Assembly: GCF_018263905.1 (NCBI RefSeq)
Contig: NZ_JAAFZU010000027.1
Span: forward strand, 19,268-83,267
Reading direction: 5' to 3'
From: Loktanella sp. SALINAS62
GTDB taxonomy: Bacteria > Pseudomonadota > Alphaproteobacteria > Rhodobacterales > Rhodobacteraceae
Length of the DNA stretch: 64,000 nucleotides
The translations under genes were made by a program, and so were the position numbers. Positions 6,364-14,490 of the stretch are shown one piece after another. A model generated the notes under the pieces. That model was not told the origin of the DNA, did no database searches, and saw only the letters and a program-made list of their open reading frames with translations. Numbering within the stretch: the stretch's first letter is position 1; every line of letters starts with the position of its first letter.

Positions 6364-7691
6364 GCTGTCTCTTTTTGAACCAATTCGTCTGGCATCTTGC
6401 TTATGGGGTAGCTCAACTGGGACATAGCTGCGGCCTTTACGGCTAAGTTCACGCCCCCCGAATAGTGACCGTAAGTCATCGTCGGCTTTTCGTGCCCAAC
6501 GATGTCGGCAGAAACGTTCTCTGGTATGCCTGCAATCTCAAACAACGTGACCACGGTCTTCCGGATGCTGTGGAAAACCTTGGTCGGGCCAAACCCCGAT
6601 TTCGTCTTCAGTTTGCCAAAGCGTTTGCCGACGCTGGCAGCACGATCACCGAAGACGTCAGGCTTTAGTCCGGACAATACGAAACCATCATTACTAGTGG
6701 ACACGAGATGGTCCATCAGTGGCTTCAGCATCGGGTGGATAGGAACGTGCCTGTCGCCTGCGTCTGTCTTGCTGTCAAAGACCTCAAAGCTATCAGCAGA
6801 GACCCGATCAACCTGAAGAGCGCCGATTTCTCCAATCCGACATCCCGTCCACATGGCGATCCAGATGATCTGTGAAAGCCTGATGTCACCCTTTTTGATG
6901 GCAGCGTTCAAAAGAAAAACGACCTCGTCGACCTCGAACGGCTTCCTGATATCCTCTCGCTTAACCCTTTGAGACCTACGGGCCTCTAGGACGTCTTTGA
7001 AAGGTTCTGTTTCCTCAGGTGCGAAGCCCTTGCGTTGAAGATAGGTCCAATAAAGGCGACAAACGGAAATGATCCGCCTAACAGTCGCGACTTTCAGACC
7101 ACCCTCCTGAAGGGTATCGACCCACTTTCGGACCTCCGGCCTCGTAACGTCGGCGGTCTGCGGAAATCGTTCAGAAAAACGCTTAAGGTCTGTTCGACGC
7201 ATCGCAATAGTCTTTGCTTCGACATCAATAGACTTTAGCCACGCCTCGGCATGGAGATTGGTAGGGATGGATTGCCCAAGGACAATCTGGCGAACCACTT
7301 CAGCCTTATTCCGGTCAACCTTACCAAGCCTCTCAACTTCGTCCTGTAAGATGCCGTTGTAGGTAATTTGAAGGAACTGGGCGTCATCGCGGTCATCTTC
7401 AGACAAACGCCGATCATTCAACCGCCTCTCATTCGCTAGATAATCTTCACGCCATTCCAGTGCACGATAGACGGAAAGGTCTGACAGGTTTGGGCGTCCT
7501 TCACGGGCAGCCTGAACTTGCATCTTCCAATGCGCGACGACCTGCAAAACCCGTATTTCAGCTTCACGCTGGCTGTCGGTTTTCAGAGACTGGACGAAGC
7601 GAGCCTTGCCCTCAAAGTAAGACCTGACATCCTTCGGCACCTCGAGAACTGCATACCAACCGCGTCGTCGTTTCTGAAGATATTGGGGCAT
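6360..7691 (-). CDS. Tyrosine recombinase / site-specific integrase
   Basis: A full-length 443-residue phage-type integrase. The N-terminal part (MPQYLQKRRRGWYAVLEVPK) is the arm/SAM-like DNA-binding region. The core-binding domain spans about 150-240. The catalytic domain carries Arg in TGCRIGEIGAL, the HSIRKT box (His and Arg), GHEKPT, and the nucleophile Tyr in TYGHYSGG, so all key residues are present. It would integrate and excise the element encoding the pol-like protein. Its start is preceded by GTGTGGT-rich direct repeats (7693-7726), a likely site of arm binding or autoregulation. It lies about 100 bases from a tRNA/tmRNA-3'-end-like sequence that could be the attachment site. Confidence 0.92.
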   Translation of the reverse strand: MPQYLQKRRRGWYAVLEVPKDVRSYFEGKARFVQSLKTDSQREAEIRVLQVVAHWKMQVQAAREGRPNLSDLSVYRALEWREDYLANERRLNDRRLSEDDRDDAQFLQITYNGILQDEVERLGKVDRNKAEVVRQIVLGQSIPTNLHAEAWLKSIDVEAKTIAMRRTDLKRFSERFPQTADVTRPEVRKWVDTLQEGGLKVATVRRIISVCRLYWTYLQRKGFAPEETEPFKDVLEARRSQRVKREDIRKPFEVDEVVFLLNAAIKKGDIRLSQIIWIAMWTGCRIGEIGALQVDRVSADSFEVFDSKTDAGDRHVPIHPMLKPLMDHLVSTSNDGFVLSGLKPDVFGDRAASVGKRFGKLKTKSGFGPTKVFHSIRKTVVTLFEIAGIPENVSADIVGHEKPTMTYGHYSGGVNLAVKAAAMSQLSYPISKMPDELVQKETA

Positions 7692-7692
7692 C

Positions 7693-7726
7693 TACCACAC
7701 ACGCTTACCACACACGTTCACCACGA
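7693..7726. repeat. GTGTGGT direct repeats at the integrase start
   Basis: TACCACACACG occurs at 7693-7703 and again at 7706-7716, followed by a degenerate TTCACCACG at about 7717-7725. On the integrase strand this reads CGTGTGTGGTA twice, immediately upstream of its ATG. The period is 13 bases. These could be integrase arm-type or excisionase sites, or an autorepression site. Confidence 0.5.
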
Positions 7727-7772
7727 TTTACGCAGCGTTATCAGTACTTTCAATGCGTTAAATGCGCAACAG

Positions 7773-7795
7773 CGAGTACCCCCTAGGCTCCACCA
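7773..7795 (+). other. Possible attachment site (tRNA/tmRNA 3'-end-like)
   Basis: CGAGTACCCCCTAGGCTCCACCA ends in GGCTCCACCA, the usual end of tmRNA and some tRNA genes, about 80 bases beyond the integrase start. No full tRNA precedes it, and the T-arm spacing does not fit exactly, as expected of a duplicated att core rather than a gene. The full RNA gene would lie to the left of this window. This is tentative. Confidence 0.3.
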
Positions 7796-7879
7796 AATTC
7801 CCGTATTTCACTTGCGTCATTGCGGCCCTTGGGCTGTCGTCAGACGCCCTGCTTGCACGCGATGACCATCCCGGCTCAT

Positions 7880-7908
7880 ATCCCGCGACCCTGAATGGAT
7901 CGCGGGAT
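7880..7908. terminator. Hairpin between Gfo/Idh gene and element edge
   Basis: ATCCCGCGA (7880-7888) and TCGCGGGAT (7900-7908) form a perfect 9-bp stem with an 11-base loop. It lies downstream of the minus-strand oxidoreductase gene. There is no T run on either side, so it may be a weak or factor-assisted terminator, or simply a structural boundary. Confidence 0.4.
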
Positions 7909-7944
7909 TGGTGCGAAACGGCACAGCCGTATCAATGTTCGGTA

Positions 7945-9102
7945 TCAGCGGAACATCGGCGGACGTGCGTCCAGCCAAGCACCATCCGCCTTACCGCTGG
8001 CGGCGACGGCATGAACCGCCGCCATCGACCGCAAACCATCCGTCGCGCGCGGATACAGGTTCGCCGCCGGGTCCATTTCACGGCCGTCCTTGCGGGCACG
8101 GATCGCTTCGGCCAGATCGGTGTAGATATTGGCGAAAGCCAGTGGCATCCCTTCGGCATGGCCCACGGTGACGCGGCTGCTGCGGTCGGCCTCTGGTGAC
8201 AGGCCGCCCTCACCGCGTTCGATGACCTGCAATCGACCACCCAATGGCATGTAATGCAGCTGATTGGGCTGTTCCTGTGCCCAGCGCAGGCCACCGGTTT
8301 CGCCAAACACCTGAATAGTCAGCCCGTGCTGCCGTCCCAGCGCGATCGACGATGTCCAAAGCCGCCCGACAGCACCGCCATCCATGCGAAAGTTGACCAT
8401 CGCATCATCTTCCAGCGTGCGCGACGGGATGCAGGACACGCAGTCAGCGGACAGTTTGGTCACCTCTTGACCCGTGACGAAACTGGCCATGTGCAGCGCA
8501 TGGATACCACAGTCGGCAAATTGCGCGGATACCCCGGCCTGCGCGGGATCATACCGCCAGCGCACGCGCGGATTGTCGGCGTCGGCGGCATCGGCGTGGT
8601 GGCCATGCGCAAATTCCGCCTTGACCAGACGGACCTGTCCGATATCGCCCCGCGCCACCATCGCCCGCATGTGACGCACCAGAGAATAGCCGCTGTAGCC
8701 GTAGTTGACCGCACAAATCCGGTCGGTTGATTCAGCGATCCTGACGATTTCCTCGCCTTCCTCGACCGTCATCGTCATCGGCTTTTCGCACAGCACGTGA
8801 AACCCGCCTTCCAGAAAGGCCTTTGTAATTTCGAAATGTGTACTGTTGGGCGTCGCCACAGTCACCAGATCGATACGATCGTCGCGGCCGCGTTCGCCCG
8901 CCAGCATTTCCGTCCAGTCGCCATAGGACCGGTCCGGCGTCAGCCCCAGCCGCTGACCATAGGCGCGGCCTGCATCCGCGCGATGATCCAGCGCGCCTGC
9001 GGCAAAGGTGAACAGACCATCCAGACCCGCACCCAAACGATGCGCCGGGCCGATCTGGCTGCCTTCGCCGCCACCGATCATCCCCCAATTCAATTTCGCC
9101 AT
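7945..9102 (-). CDS. Gfo/Idh/MocA-family NAD(P)-dependent oxidoreductase
   Basis: A 385-residue protein starting MAKLNWGMIGGGEGSQIG, whose GGGEGSQIG loop is the dinucleotide-binding site. HVLCEKPMTM carries the family's EKP catalytic Lys. A C-terminal alpha/beta substrate domain follows from about residue 130. These enzymes oxidise sugars or inositols. It diverges from iolC over 81 bases, so it is likely an inositol or scyllo-inositol dehydrogenase of the same regulon. The exact substrate cannot be read from sequence. The start has no alternative upstream Met with a ribosome site. Confidence 0.88.
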   Translation of the reverse strand: MAKLNWGMIGGGEGSQIGPAHRLGAGLDGLFTFAAGALDHRADAGRAYGQRLGLTPDRSYGDWTEMLAGERGRDDRIDLVTVATPNSTHFEITKAFLEGGFHVLCEKPMTMTVEEGEEIVRIAESTDRICAVNYGYSGYSLVRHMRAMVARGDIGQVRLVKAEFAHGHHADAADADNPRVRWRYDPAQAGVSAQFADCGIHALHMASFVTGQEVTKLSADCVSCIPSRTLEDDAMVNFRMDGGAVGRLWTSSIALGRQHGLTIQVFGETGGLRWAQEQPNQLHYMPLGGRLQVIERGEGGLSPEADRSSRVTVGHAEGMPLAFANIYTDLAEAIRARKDGREMDPAANLYPRATDGLRSMAAVHAVAASGKADGAWLDARPPMFR

Positions 9103-9183
9103 ACCGTCACGCCCTCCCATGATCTGGCGGCACCTTGGCGCGGGGCGCAAAGCAGGGCAAGGTGCGACAAAAGGGGGGCCACC

Positions 9184-10161
9184 ATGAATGTGATGACTGG
9201 AATCAGGGCGCGGCGGTTCGTTGTCGTGGGCCGGGTCGGCATGGACCTGTTCACCGCCCCGGGCGTGACCACAGAAGATGCTGACGCATTTCAGGCGGAC
9301 ATGGGCGGATCATCGGCCAACATTGCCGCCGGTCTGGTGAAACTGGGTGCACAGGCGGCGCTGGTTACATCCGTTTCCGACGACGCAATCGGCAGTTTCT
9401 GCCTGTCCAAGCTGGACCAATACGGCATCGACGCAACCCACGTCAGACGAGTGACCGGCGAGCCGCGCACATCGGTGGCGATCTACGAATCGCGGACCGA
9501 GAACCATCGCAACGTGGTCTACCGCAACAACGCCGCTGATTTTCAGATGACAGTCGCGGACGTGGAATCCGTCGATTGGTCGCAATATTCCGCGCTGATC
9601 ACGGCGGGCACTGTTTTTGCCGCCGAACCGTCCCGCAGCGCTGCCTTTCGCGCGTTCGATCTGGCACGTGCGGCGGGGTTGCCGATCATCTTTGACGTGG
9701 ATTACCGACCCTATAGCTGGCCATCGCCGCAGGTCGCATCCGACGTGCTGTCGCGCGCGGGGGCGCTGTCGGACGTAATTGTCGGCAATGATGACGAATT
9801 CGGGTTCATGGCCGGCGACAAGGCCAAAGGGCTGGACAAGGCCCGCGCGCTGGTGGCCGATGGGGCCGCCATCGCGATCTACAAAATGGGTGAACACGGT
9901 GCCATCACGATCACTGCCGATGGCGAAGACCGCAGCGGGATCTTTCGGGTCAACGCACTGAAGCCTACGGGCGCGGGCGACAGTTTCATGGCGGGGCTGC
10001 TGGCGTCGCTGGCGGACGGATGCGACCTTCGGACCGCCGTGCTGCGCGGATCGGCCTGTGCTGCCATCGTCGTGGCGCGCCCCGGCTGCGCGCCCGCCAT
10101 GCCGGACCGCGCCGGGTTGGACGCGTTCCTGTCCCAACACCCCGGCCCAACCGAAGGATAG
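9184..10161 (+). CDS. iolC: 5-dehydro-2-deoxygluconokinase
   Basis: A 325-residue PfkB/ribokinase-family sugar kinase. GGSSANIAAGLVKLG is the N-terminal PfkB signature. LKPTGAGDSFMAGLL is the second signature, with the catalytic Asp. IolC phosphorylates 5-dehydro-2-deoxygluconate in myo-inositol catabolism. The assignment rests on adjacency to iolB (4-base gap) and the overall match, since PfkB kinases are hard to separate by motif alone. The ATG at 9184 follows an AAAGGGGGG ribosome site. The 81-base gap to the divergent oxidoreductase must hold both promoters. Confidence 0.87.
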   Translation: MNVMTGIRARRFVVVGRVGMDLFTAPGVTTEDADAFQADMGGSSANIAAGLVKLGAQAALVTSVSDDAIGSFCLSKLDQYGIDATHVRRVTGEPRTSVAIYESRTENHRNVVYRNNAADFQMTVADVESVDWSQYSALITAGTVFAAEPSRSAAFRAFDLARAAGLPIIFDVDYRPYSWPSPQVASDVLSRAGALSDVIVGNDDEFGFMAGDKAKGLDKARALVADGAAIAIYKMGEHGAITITADGEDRSGIFRVNALKPTGAGDSFMAGLLASLADGCDLRTAVLRGSACAAIVVARPGCAPAMPDRAGLDAFLSQHPGPTEG

Positions 10162-10165
10162 ACCG

Positions 10166-11005
10166 ATGCACATCGCCCCCTATGATAACCGCAATCAGGC
10201 CATCGTGGATGCAGACGATCCACTGGTGCCGCTGAACTATTTCAACATCGTGAAACTGGCGGCGGGTCAGGCTTTTACCTATCGGGTGCCGGGGTACGAA
10301 ACCTGCATCGTGCCTGCAACGGGCACCGTCGATGTCGATGTCGAAGGCGTGGGTTTTGCCGCACTGGGCAATCGCGGGGCCGATGTCTGGGACGGCGAGC
10401 CCGAAGGCGTCTATGCCCCGTCTGGTGCGACGGTCACCCTGACCGCCACGCGGGATACCGAAACCTTTGTCGCGGGTGCCCGCTATGCCAAGGTGCTGGA
10501 CCCGTTCGATGTGCGCGCGGACGGGATCGACCGGGTGCAATACGGGTCCGACGACACCAAGACACATCGCAAGATCAAACATATTCTGGGGCAAAAACAG
10601 CACGACCGCGTCGGCCGCCTGCTGGTGTCCGAACTGTTCACCGTCGGTGCGGGCGGCTGGTCAGGGTTCCCCAGCCACAAGCACGATACCGACCGTCTGC
10701 CGCGTGAAACGCGCCATGACGAAACCTATAATTTCCGGTTCAAACCGAACCACGGGTCGGGGCTGCAGATGCTGCAACGCACTGACGGCGCACCCGGCGA
10801 CGCCTATCACATTGTGGATGGGTCCACCGTCTGCATCGACAAAGGGTATCATCCCTGCGCCGTGCTGCCCGGATACGAGATGTATTATTTCACGATCCTT
10901 GGCGGGCTGTCGCAGCGCAGTCTGGTGCAATATTTCCAGCCGTCACACGCTGACCAGATCGAAACCATCCCCGGCATCAAGGACATGATCGCCAAGTTCA
11001 AATAG
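10166..11005 (+). CDS. iolB: 5-deoxy-glucuronate isomerase
   Basis: A 279-residue IolB-family cupin. The second cupin half shows FPSHKHDTDRLPRETRHDET, the His/Glu metal site typical of the family, and a later GYHPCAVLPGYEMYYF segment with another His. It converts 5-deoxy-glucuronate to 5-dehydro-2-deoxygluconate, the substrate of the upstream IolC. It starts at ATG 10166, four bases after the iolC stop, and continues into the aldolase gene 15 bases downstream. No iolD, iolE, iolG or iolA is in the window, so the rest of the pathway must be elsewhere. Confidence 0.93.
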   Translation: MHIAPYDNRNQAIVDADDPLVPLNYFNIVKLAAGQAFTYRVPGYETCIVPATGTVDVDVEGVGFAALGNRGADVWDGEPEGVYAPSGATVTLTATRDTETFVAGARYAKVLDPFDVRADGIDRVQYGSDDTKTHRKIKHILGQKQHDRVGRLLVSELFTVGAGGWSGFPSHKHDTDRLPRETRHDETYNFRFKPNHGSGLQMLQRTDGAPGDAYHIVDGSTVCIDKGYHPCAVLPGYEMYYFTILGGLSQRSLVQYFQPSHADQIETIPGIKDMIAKFK

Positions 11006-11020
11006 CAAAGGGCCGCTGCC

Positions 11021-11845
11021 GTGCCGCTTGTCACCCTGTCCGATGTTCTGCGCCCTGCCCTGACCAACCGCACATGCGTTGTCGGTCTGGTGACGCTGGG
11101 CTGGGAAGACATGCGCGCCTACGTCGCCGCAGCAGAAGCCGAAGGCGTGCCCGTCATCCTGCAAGCCGGGCCATCCTGTCGCGCGCATACGCCGCTGTCG
11201 GTGCTAGGGGCGATGTTCCGGCACCTTGGGGACGCGGCAGGCGTGCCTGTCGTGGCCCATCTGGATCATGGCTATACGCGCGACGAATGCCGCATCGCGC
11301 TGGACTGCGGGTTCACCTCTGTCATGTTCGACGGGTCACGCAGCCCATTGGCGCAGAACATCGACGACACCGCGGCCATTGCGGAAATGGCCCATGCCGC
11401 CGGTGCATCCTGCGAAGGCGAAATCGGGTTCGTGGGCTATGCGGGGGGCGACACATCCGCCGGAACCGACCCAGAGCAGGCCGCGATTTTTGCCCGCGAC
11501 ACGGGTGTCGACGCGCTGGCGGTGTCGGTCGGTAATGTGCATTTGCAACAGCATCCGGACGGCGGACTGGACATGGACCGCTTGCGCGCAATCGAAGCCG
11601 TGACCGACGTGCCATTGGTCATCCACGGTGGGTCGGGCGTGCCGCCCGCGCAGCGCCGGACGCTGGCGCAGGACACAAAGGTCTGCAAGGTCAACATCGG
11701 GACAGAATTGCGCATGGCCTTTGGCGATGCCCTGCGGGCGGCAGTCGCGGCCGATCCCGCCCGGTTCGATCGGGTGGCGATCCTGCGCGACACGCACGAC
11801 CCGCTGGTCGCAGCGACCCGCGCGGTTCTGCGCGCATTTCGCTAA
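11021..11845 (+). CDS. Class II aldolase, probably IolJ-like
   Basis: A 274-residue zinc-dependent class II aldolase (fructose-bisphosphate/tagatose/IolJ group) starting at GTG. VVAHLDHGY carries the catalytic Asp and first zinc His. CEGEIGFVGYAGG, GNVHLQQ (zinc His), VIHGGSGVP (zinc His) and VNIGTEL (phosphate-binding end) follow in the family order. Position right after iolC and iolB suggests cleavage of 6-phospho-5-dehydro-2-deoxygluconate to dihydroxyacetone phosphate and malonate semialdehyde. A general FBP/TBP aldolase role is the alternative. Confidence 0.85.
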   Translation: MPLVTLSDVLRPALTNRTCVVGLVTLGWEDMRAYVAAAEAEGVPVILQAGPSCRAHTPLSVLGAMFRHLGDAAGVPVVAHLDHGYTRDECRIALDCGFTSVMFDGSRSPLAQNIDDTAAIAEMAHAAGASCEGEIGFVGYAGGDTSAGTDPEQAAIFARDTGVDALAVSVGNVHLQQHPDGGLDMDRLRAIEAVTDVPLVIHGGSGVPPAQRRTLAQDTKVCKVNIGTELRMAFGDALRAAVAADPARFDRVAILRDTHDPLVAATRAVLRAFR

Positions 11846-11923
11846 ACATGAACCACATCGGGTGGCGGGACCGGACCACGCCCGCTAGGCTGGCGGTATC
11901 TCCCCCTGTTCCGGTGCCGTCCC

Positions 11924-13156
11924 ATGTTGCGTGTTCTGACCCTGATCTTCCTGATGTGCGCCAGCGTTGCGCAGGCCCAGTCGCGCGATCAGGCCGAACG
12001 ACAGTTCCAGAATTGGCAACAGGCAACGCTGTGGCCGCTGGCCAGCCGGGCCGGTGTCGCGCGCCCGGTGTTCGATGCGGCGCTGGCGGGGATCACGTTG
12101 GATTGGGACCTGCCCGATCTGGTGCCGCCCGGCACCAGTGCGGCGCCGCATGGCATTTCACGTCAGGCTGAATTTGGCGCCCCCGCGCGCTATTTTGCCA
12201 GCAATACCATTGACGGTGCGGTCAGTGGCGGTCGCCAGATGGCGCAGCGCCACGCCGCCGCACTCGCCGCGACCGCCCGCGCGACCGGCGTGCCCGCCCA
12301 TATCATTCTTGCGATCTGGGGCCGCGAAAGCGCCTATGGCCGCGCCGCTATTCCGCACAATGCCGTGCGCGTGCTAGGCACCAAGGCATTCATGAGCAGC
12401 CGCGCCGATTATTTCACCGCTGAACTGATCGCAGCGCTTCAGATCATGCAGGCGGGGCATATCGCGCCGGGTGCGATGAAATCCAGTTGGGCGGGCGCGC
12501 TGGGTCAGCCGCAATTCATGCCGTCCAGCTTTCTGCGCTACGCCGCAGATGGCGACGGCGACGGGCGTGCCGATATCTGGGGGTCAGAGCCGGATACCAT
12601 CGCCAGCATCGGCACCTATCTGGCGCGTCACGGCTGGGTGCCGGGCCGCGACTGGGGGTTCGAGGTGACGGTGCCTGCCACGATCACGTGCGCGCTGGAA
12701 GGCCCCGATCAGGGCCGCCGCATTGCCGATTGGGAAGCCATGGGGATCGCCCGCGTGGGTGGCCGCGCGTTTCCCGCGCATGAACGCGGACAGGACGGTT
12801 TCCTGCTGATGCCCGCCGGACGTCTGGGGCCGGCGTTTATCGTCACGCCGAATTTCTACGTGCTGAAAGATTACAACGAAAGCGACCTTTATGCGCTTTT
12901 CGTGGGCCATGTCGGGGACAAGATCGCCTATGGCGTCGGGCCGTTCACAGGCCGTTGGGGTGGCATCGATACCCTGACCCGTGGCGCGGTGGCCGCGATG
13001 CAGACCAGCCTGCAACGGATGGGGATGGACACCGGCGGCGCGGACGGTCTGGCAGGGTTCCGCACCCGTCGCAGCATCGGCGCATGGCAGCAGGCAACGG
13101 GTCAGGCGCCGACCTGTTTTCCCGACCGCGCCATCGTCCGCGCGCTGGGCGGCTGA
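11924..13156 (+). CDS. Lytic murein transglycosylase (MltB-type) with PG-binding domain
   Basis: A 410-residue exported protein. The signal peptide MLRVLTLIFLMCASVAQAQ ends at about residue 19, with no lipobox Cys, so it is a soluble MltB/SltB-type enzyme. The SLT domain (about 25-325) includes IWGRESAYGR with catalytic Glu135, the GALGQPQFMPSSF loop, and a DGDGDGRADIW segment. A C-terminal peptidoglycan-binding domain (about 340-405) contains GGADGLAGFRTRRSIGAWQQ. It cleaves peptidoglycan glycan strands with formation of 1,6-anhydro ends. It starts 78 bases after the aldolase and is probably independent of it. Confidence 0.92.
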   Translation: MLRVLTLIFLMCASVAQAQSRDQAERQFQNWQQATLWPLASRAGVARPVFDAALAGITLDWDLPDLVPPGTSAAPHGISRQAEFGAPARYFASNTIDGAVSGGRQMAQRHAAALAATARATGVPAHIILAIWGRESAYGRAAIPHNAVRVLGTKAFMSSRADYFTAELIAALQIMQAGHIAPGAMKSSWAGALGQPQFMPSSFLRYAADGDGDGRADIWGSEPDTIASIGTYLARHGWVPGRDWGFEVTVPATITCALEGPDQGRRIADWEAMGIARVGGRAFPAHERGQDGFLLMPAGRLGPAFIVTPNFYVLKDYNESDLYALFVGHVGDKIAYGVGPFTGRWGGIDTLTRGAVAAMQTSLQRMGMDTGGADGLAGFRTRRSIGAWQQATGQAPTCFPDRAIVRALGG

Positions 13157-13171
13157 CGCCAGCGTCTAGTC

Positions 13172-14041
13172 TTACGGCAAGCTCGCCAGCGTCCGCCGCG
13201 CCTGTTTGAGGTGCGGGATGTCGTACATCTTGCCGTCGATGCCGATCGTCCCAAGGTCGGGCTGGTCCGCAAACGCCTGCACGATCCGGCGCGCCAGCGC
13301 GATTTCGGTATCCGTGGGGGTGAAATCGGCGTGGATCGCCGCGACCTGTCCGGGGTGGATCGCCAGCCGACCGACGAAACCGTCCCGCCGTGCGGCGCGT
13401 CCCGTTGCGTGAAATCCGTCGGTGTCACGAAAATCGGCGTGCAACGTTTCAATGGCCGCAACACCTGCGTGCGCGGCGGCGAACAGGCACAGATCACGCA
13501 CCATGCGGTAGGGTGCGGTGAACCCGCCCGCATCATCGCGGTTGGATGTGGCCCCGATTTCGGCGGCCAGATCCTCTGCCCCCCACGTCAGGGCGACCAG
13601 CCGGGGATGCGCGGGCGCGTAGCTGCCCAGCGCGAACAGCGCCGCGGGCGTTTCGGTGGCGATCACCATGATCCTGACGCTGCCGTCCGCCATGCCCGCT
13701 GCCTGTTCCAACGGCGCGATCATGTCGGCCAGACGTGCGACATCGGCACCGCCTGCCGCCTTTGGCAAAACGATCCCATCCAGACCGGGGCGCACCACGG
13801 CGCGCAGATCGTCCTGTGTCAGGCCCGTGTCAAACGGATTCACCCGCACGAAAAACGCCCAATCCCGCAAGGCAGGCGCGTCCGTGATCCGCTGGGACAG
13901 GGCATCGCGGGCGGCGGCCTTTTGCGCCGGTGCAACGGAGTCTTCAAGATCGAGGATCAGCACGTCGGCGCCGATCCCCTGCGCCTTGGTGAACTTGCGT
14001 TCGGAATCGGCGGGCACGAACAACCATGACCGCATTTTCAT
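13172..14041 (-). CDS. HpcH/HpaI (CitE-like) CoA-ester lyase or thioesterase
   Basis: A 289-residue TIM-barrel protein of the CitE/malyl-CoA lyase superfamily: MRSWLFVPADSERK, then LILDLEDSVAP with acidic Mg ligands, and LVALTWGAEDLAAEIGA, the usual second acidic site. Its ATG overlaps the MaoC stop (ATGA). Candidate roles are malyl-CoA thioesterase, citramalyl-CoA lyase, or a lyase for a branched 3-hydroxyacyl-CoA made by the adjacent hydratase. Lacking citD and citF it is not a citrate lyase subunit. It is the last gene of the seven-gene minus-strand operon. Confidence 0.82.
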   Translation of the reverse strand: MKMRSWLFVPADSERKFTKAQGIGADVLILDLEDSVAPAQKAAARDALSQRITDAPALRDWAFFVRVNPFDTGLTQDDLRAVVRPGLDGIVLPKAAGGADVARLADMIAPLEQAAGMADGSVRIMVIATETPAALFALGSYAPAHPRLVALTWGAEDLAAEIGATSNRDDAGGFTAPYRMVRDLCLFAAAHAGVAAIETLHADFRDTDGFHATGRAARRDGFVGRLAIHPGQVAAIHADFTPTDTEIALARRIVQAFADQPDLGTIGIDGKMYDIPHLKQARRTLASLP

Positions 14042-14490
14042 GCCGGTTGCCGCATCATCAGGGCGTTGCGCACGGCCTCGCAGACGACTTGACCGTTTTG
14101 GTTGTATCCCCGGTGCACGAATGTGACGATCCCCTGGGTCGGGCGCGATTTGCTGGGGCGGACGGCCATCACCTCTGTTTCGACGCGGATCGTGTCGCCG
14201 TAGAATACCGGGGCAGGAAACACCGTGCGTTCGAATCCCAGATTGCCGACGGTGGTGCCCAGTGTGGTTTCATGCACGGAAATGCCGACGACCAGCCCCA
14301 GCGTGAACAGCGAATTGACCAATGGCTTGCCGAATTCGGTTTCCGCAGCAGCGGCATAATCCAGATGCAACGCGGCGGGGTTCATCGTCGCCGTGGTAAA
14401 TGTGATGTTGTCGGTTTCCGTCACCGTCCGCCGGATGGCATGGGTGATGACCTGACCGACACTGAACTGTTCAAACCACAGCCCGCTCAT
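14038..14490 (-). CDS. MaoC-family hotdog acyl-CoA hydratase
   Basis: A 150-residue single-hotdog MaoC-like protein. The hydratase loop reads TATMNPAALHLDYAAAAETE followed by FG. It keeps the active-site His but has Thr where the classic GDxNP motif has Asp. In my recollection this variant occurs in MaoC proteins paired with CitE-like lyases. It therefore probably hydrates a branched or dicarboxylic enoyl-CoA (mesaconyl-, itaconyl- or methylcrotonyl-like) that the downstream lyase cleaves. Both its start and its stop overlap neighbours as ATGA. Confidence 0.8.
   Translation of the reverse strand: MSGLWFEQFSVGQVITHAIRRTVTETDNITFTTATMNPAALHLDYAAAAETEFGKPLVNSLFTLGLVVGISVHETTLGTTVGNLGFERTVFPAPVFYGDTIRVETEVMAVRPSKSRPTQGIVTFVHRGYNQNGQVVCEAVRNALMMRQPA

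Noticed and set aside
7773-7795. Complete tRNA or tmRNA gene
   Set aside because: Only a 3'-end-like segment is present; no matching 5' acceptor strand, D-arm or anticodon arm precedes it.
13172-14041. Citrate lyase beta subunit (CitE) proper
   Set aside because: There is no citD, citF or citC nearby, and the context is branched acyl-CoA degradation; a CitE-like CoA-ester lyase or thioesterase fits better.
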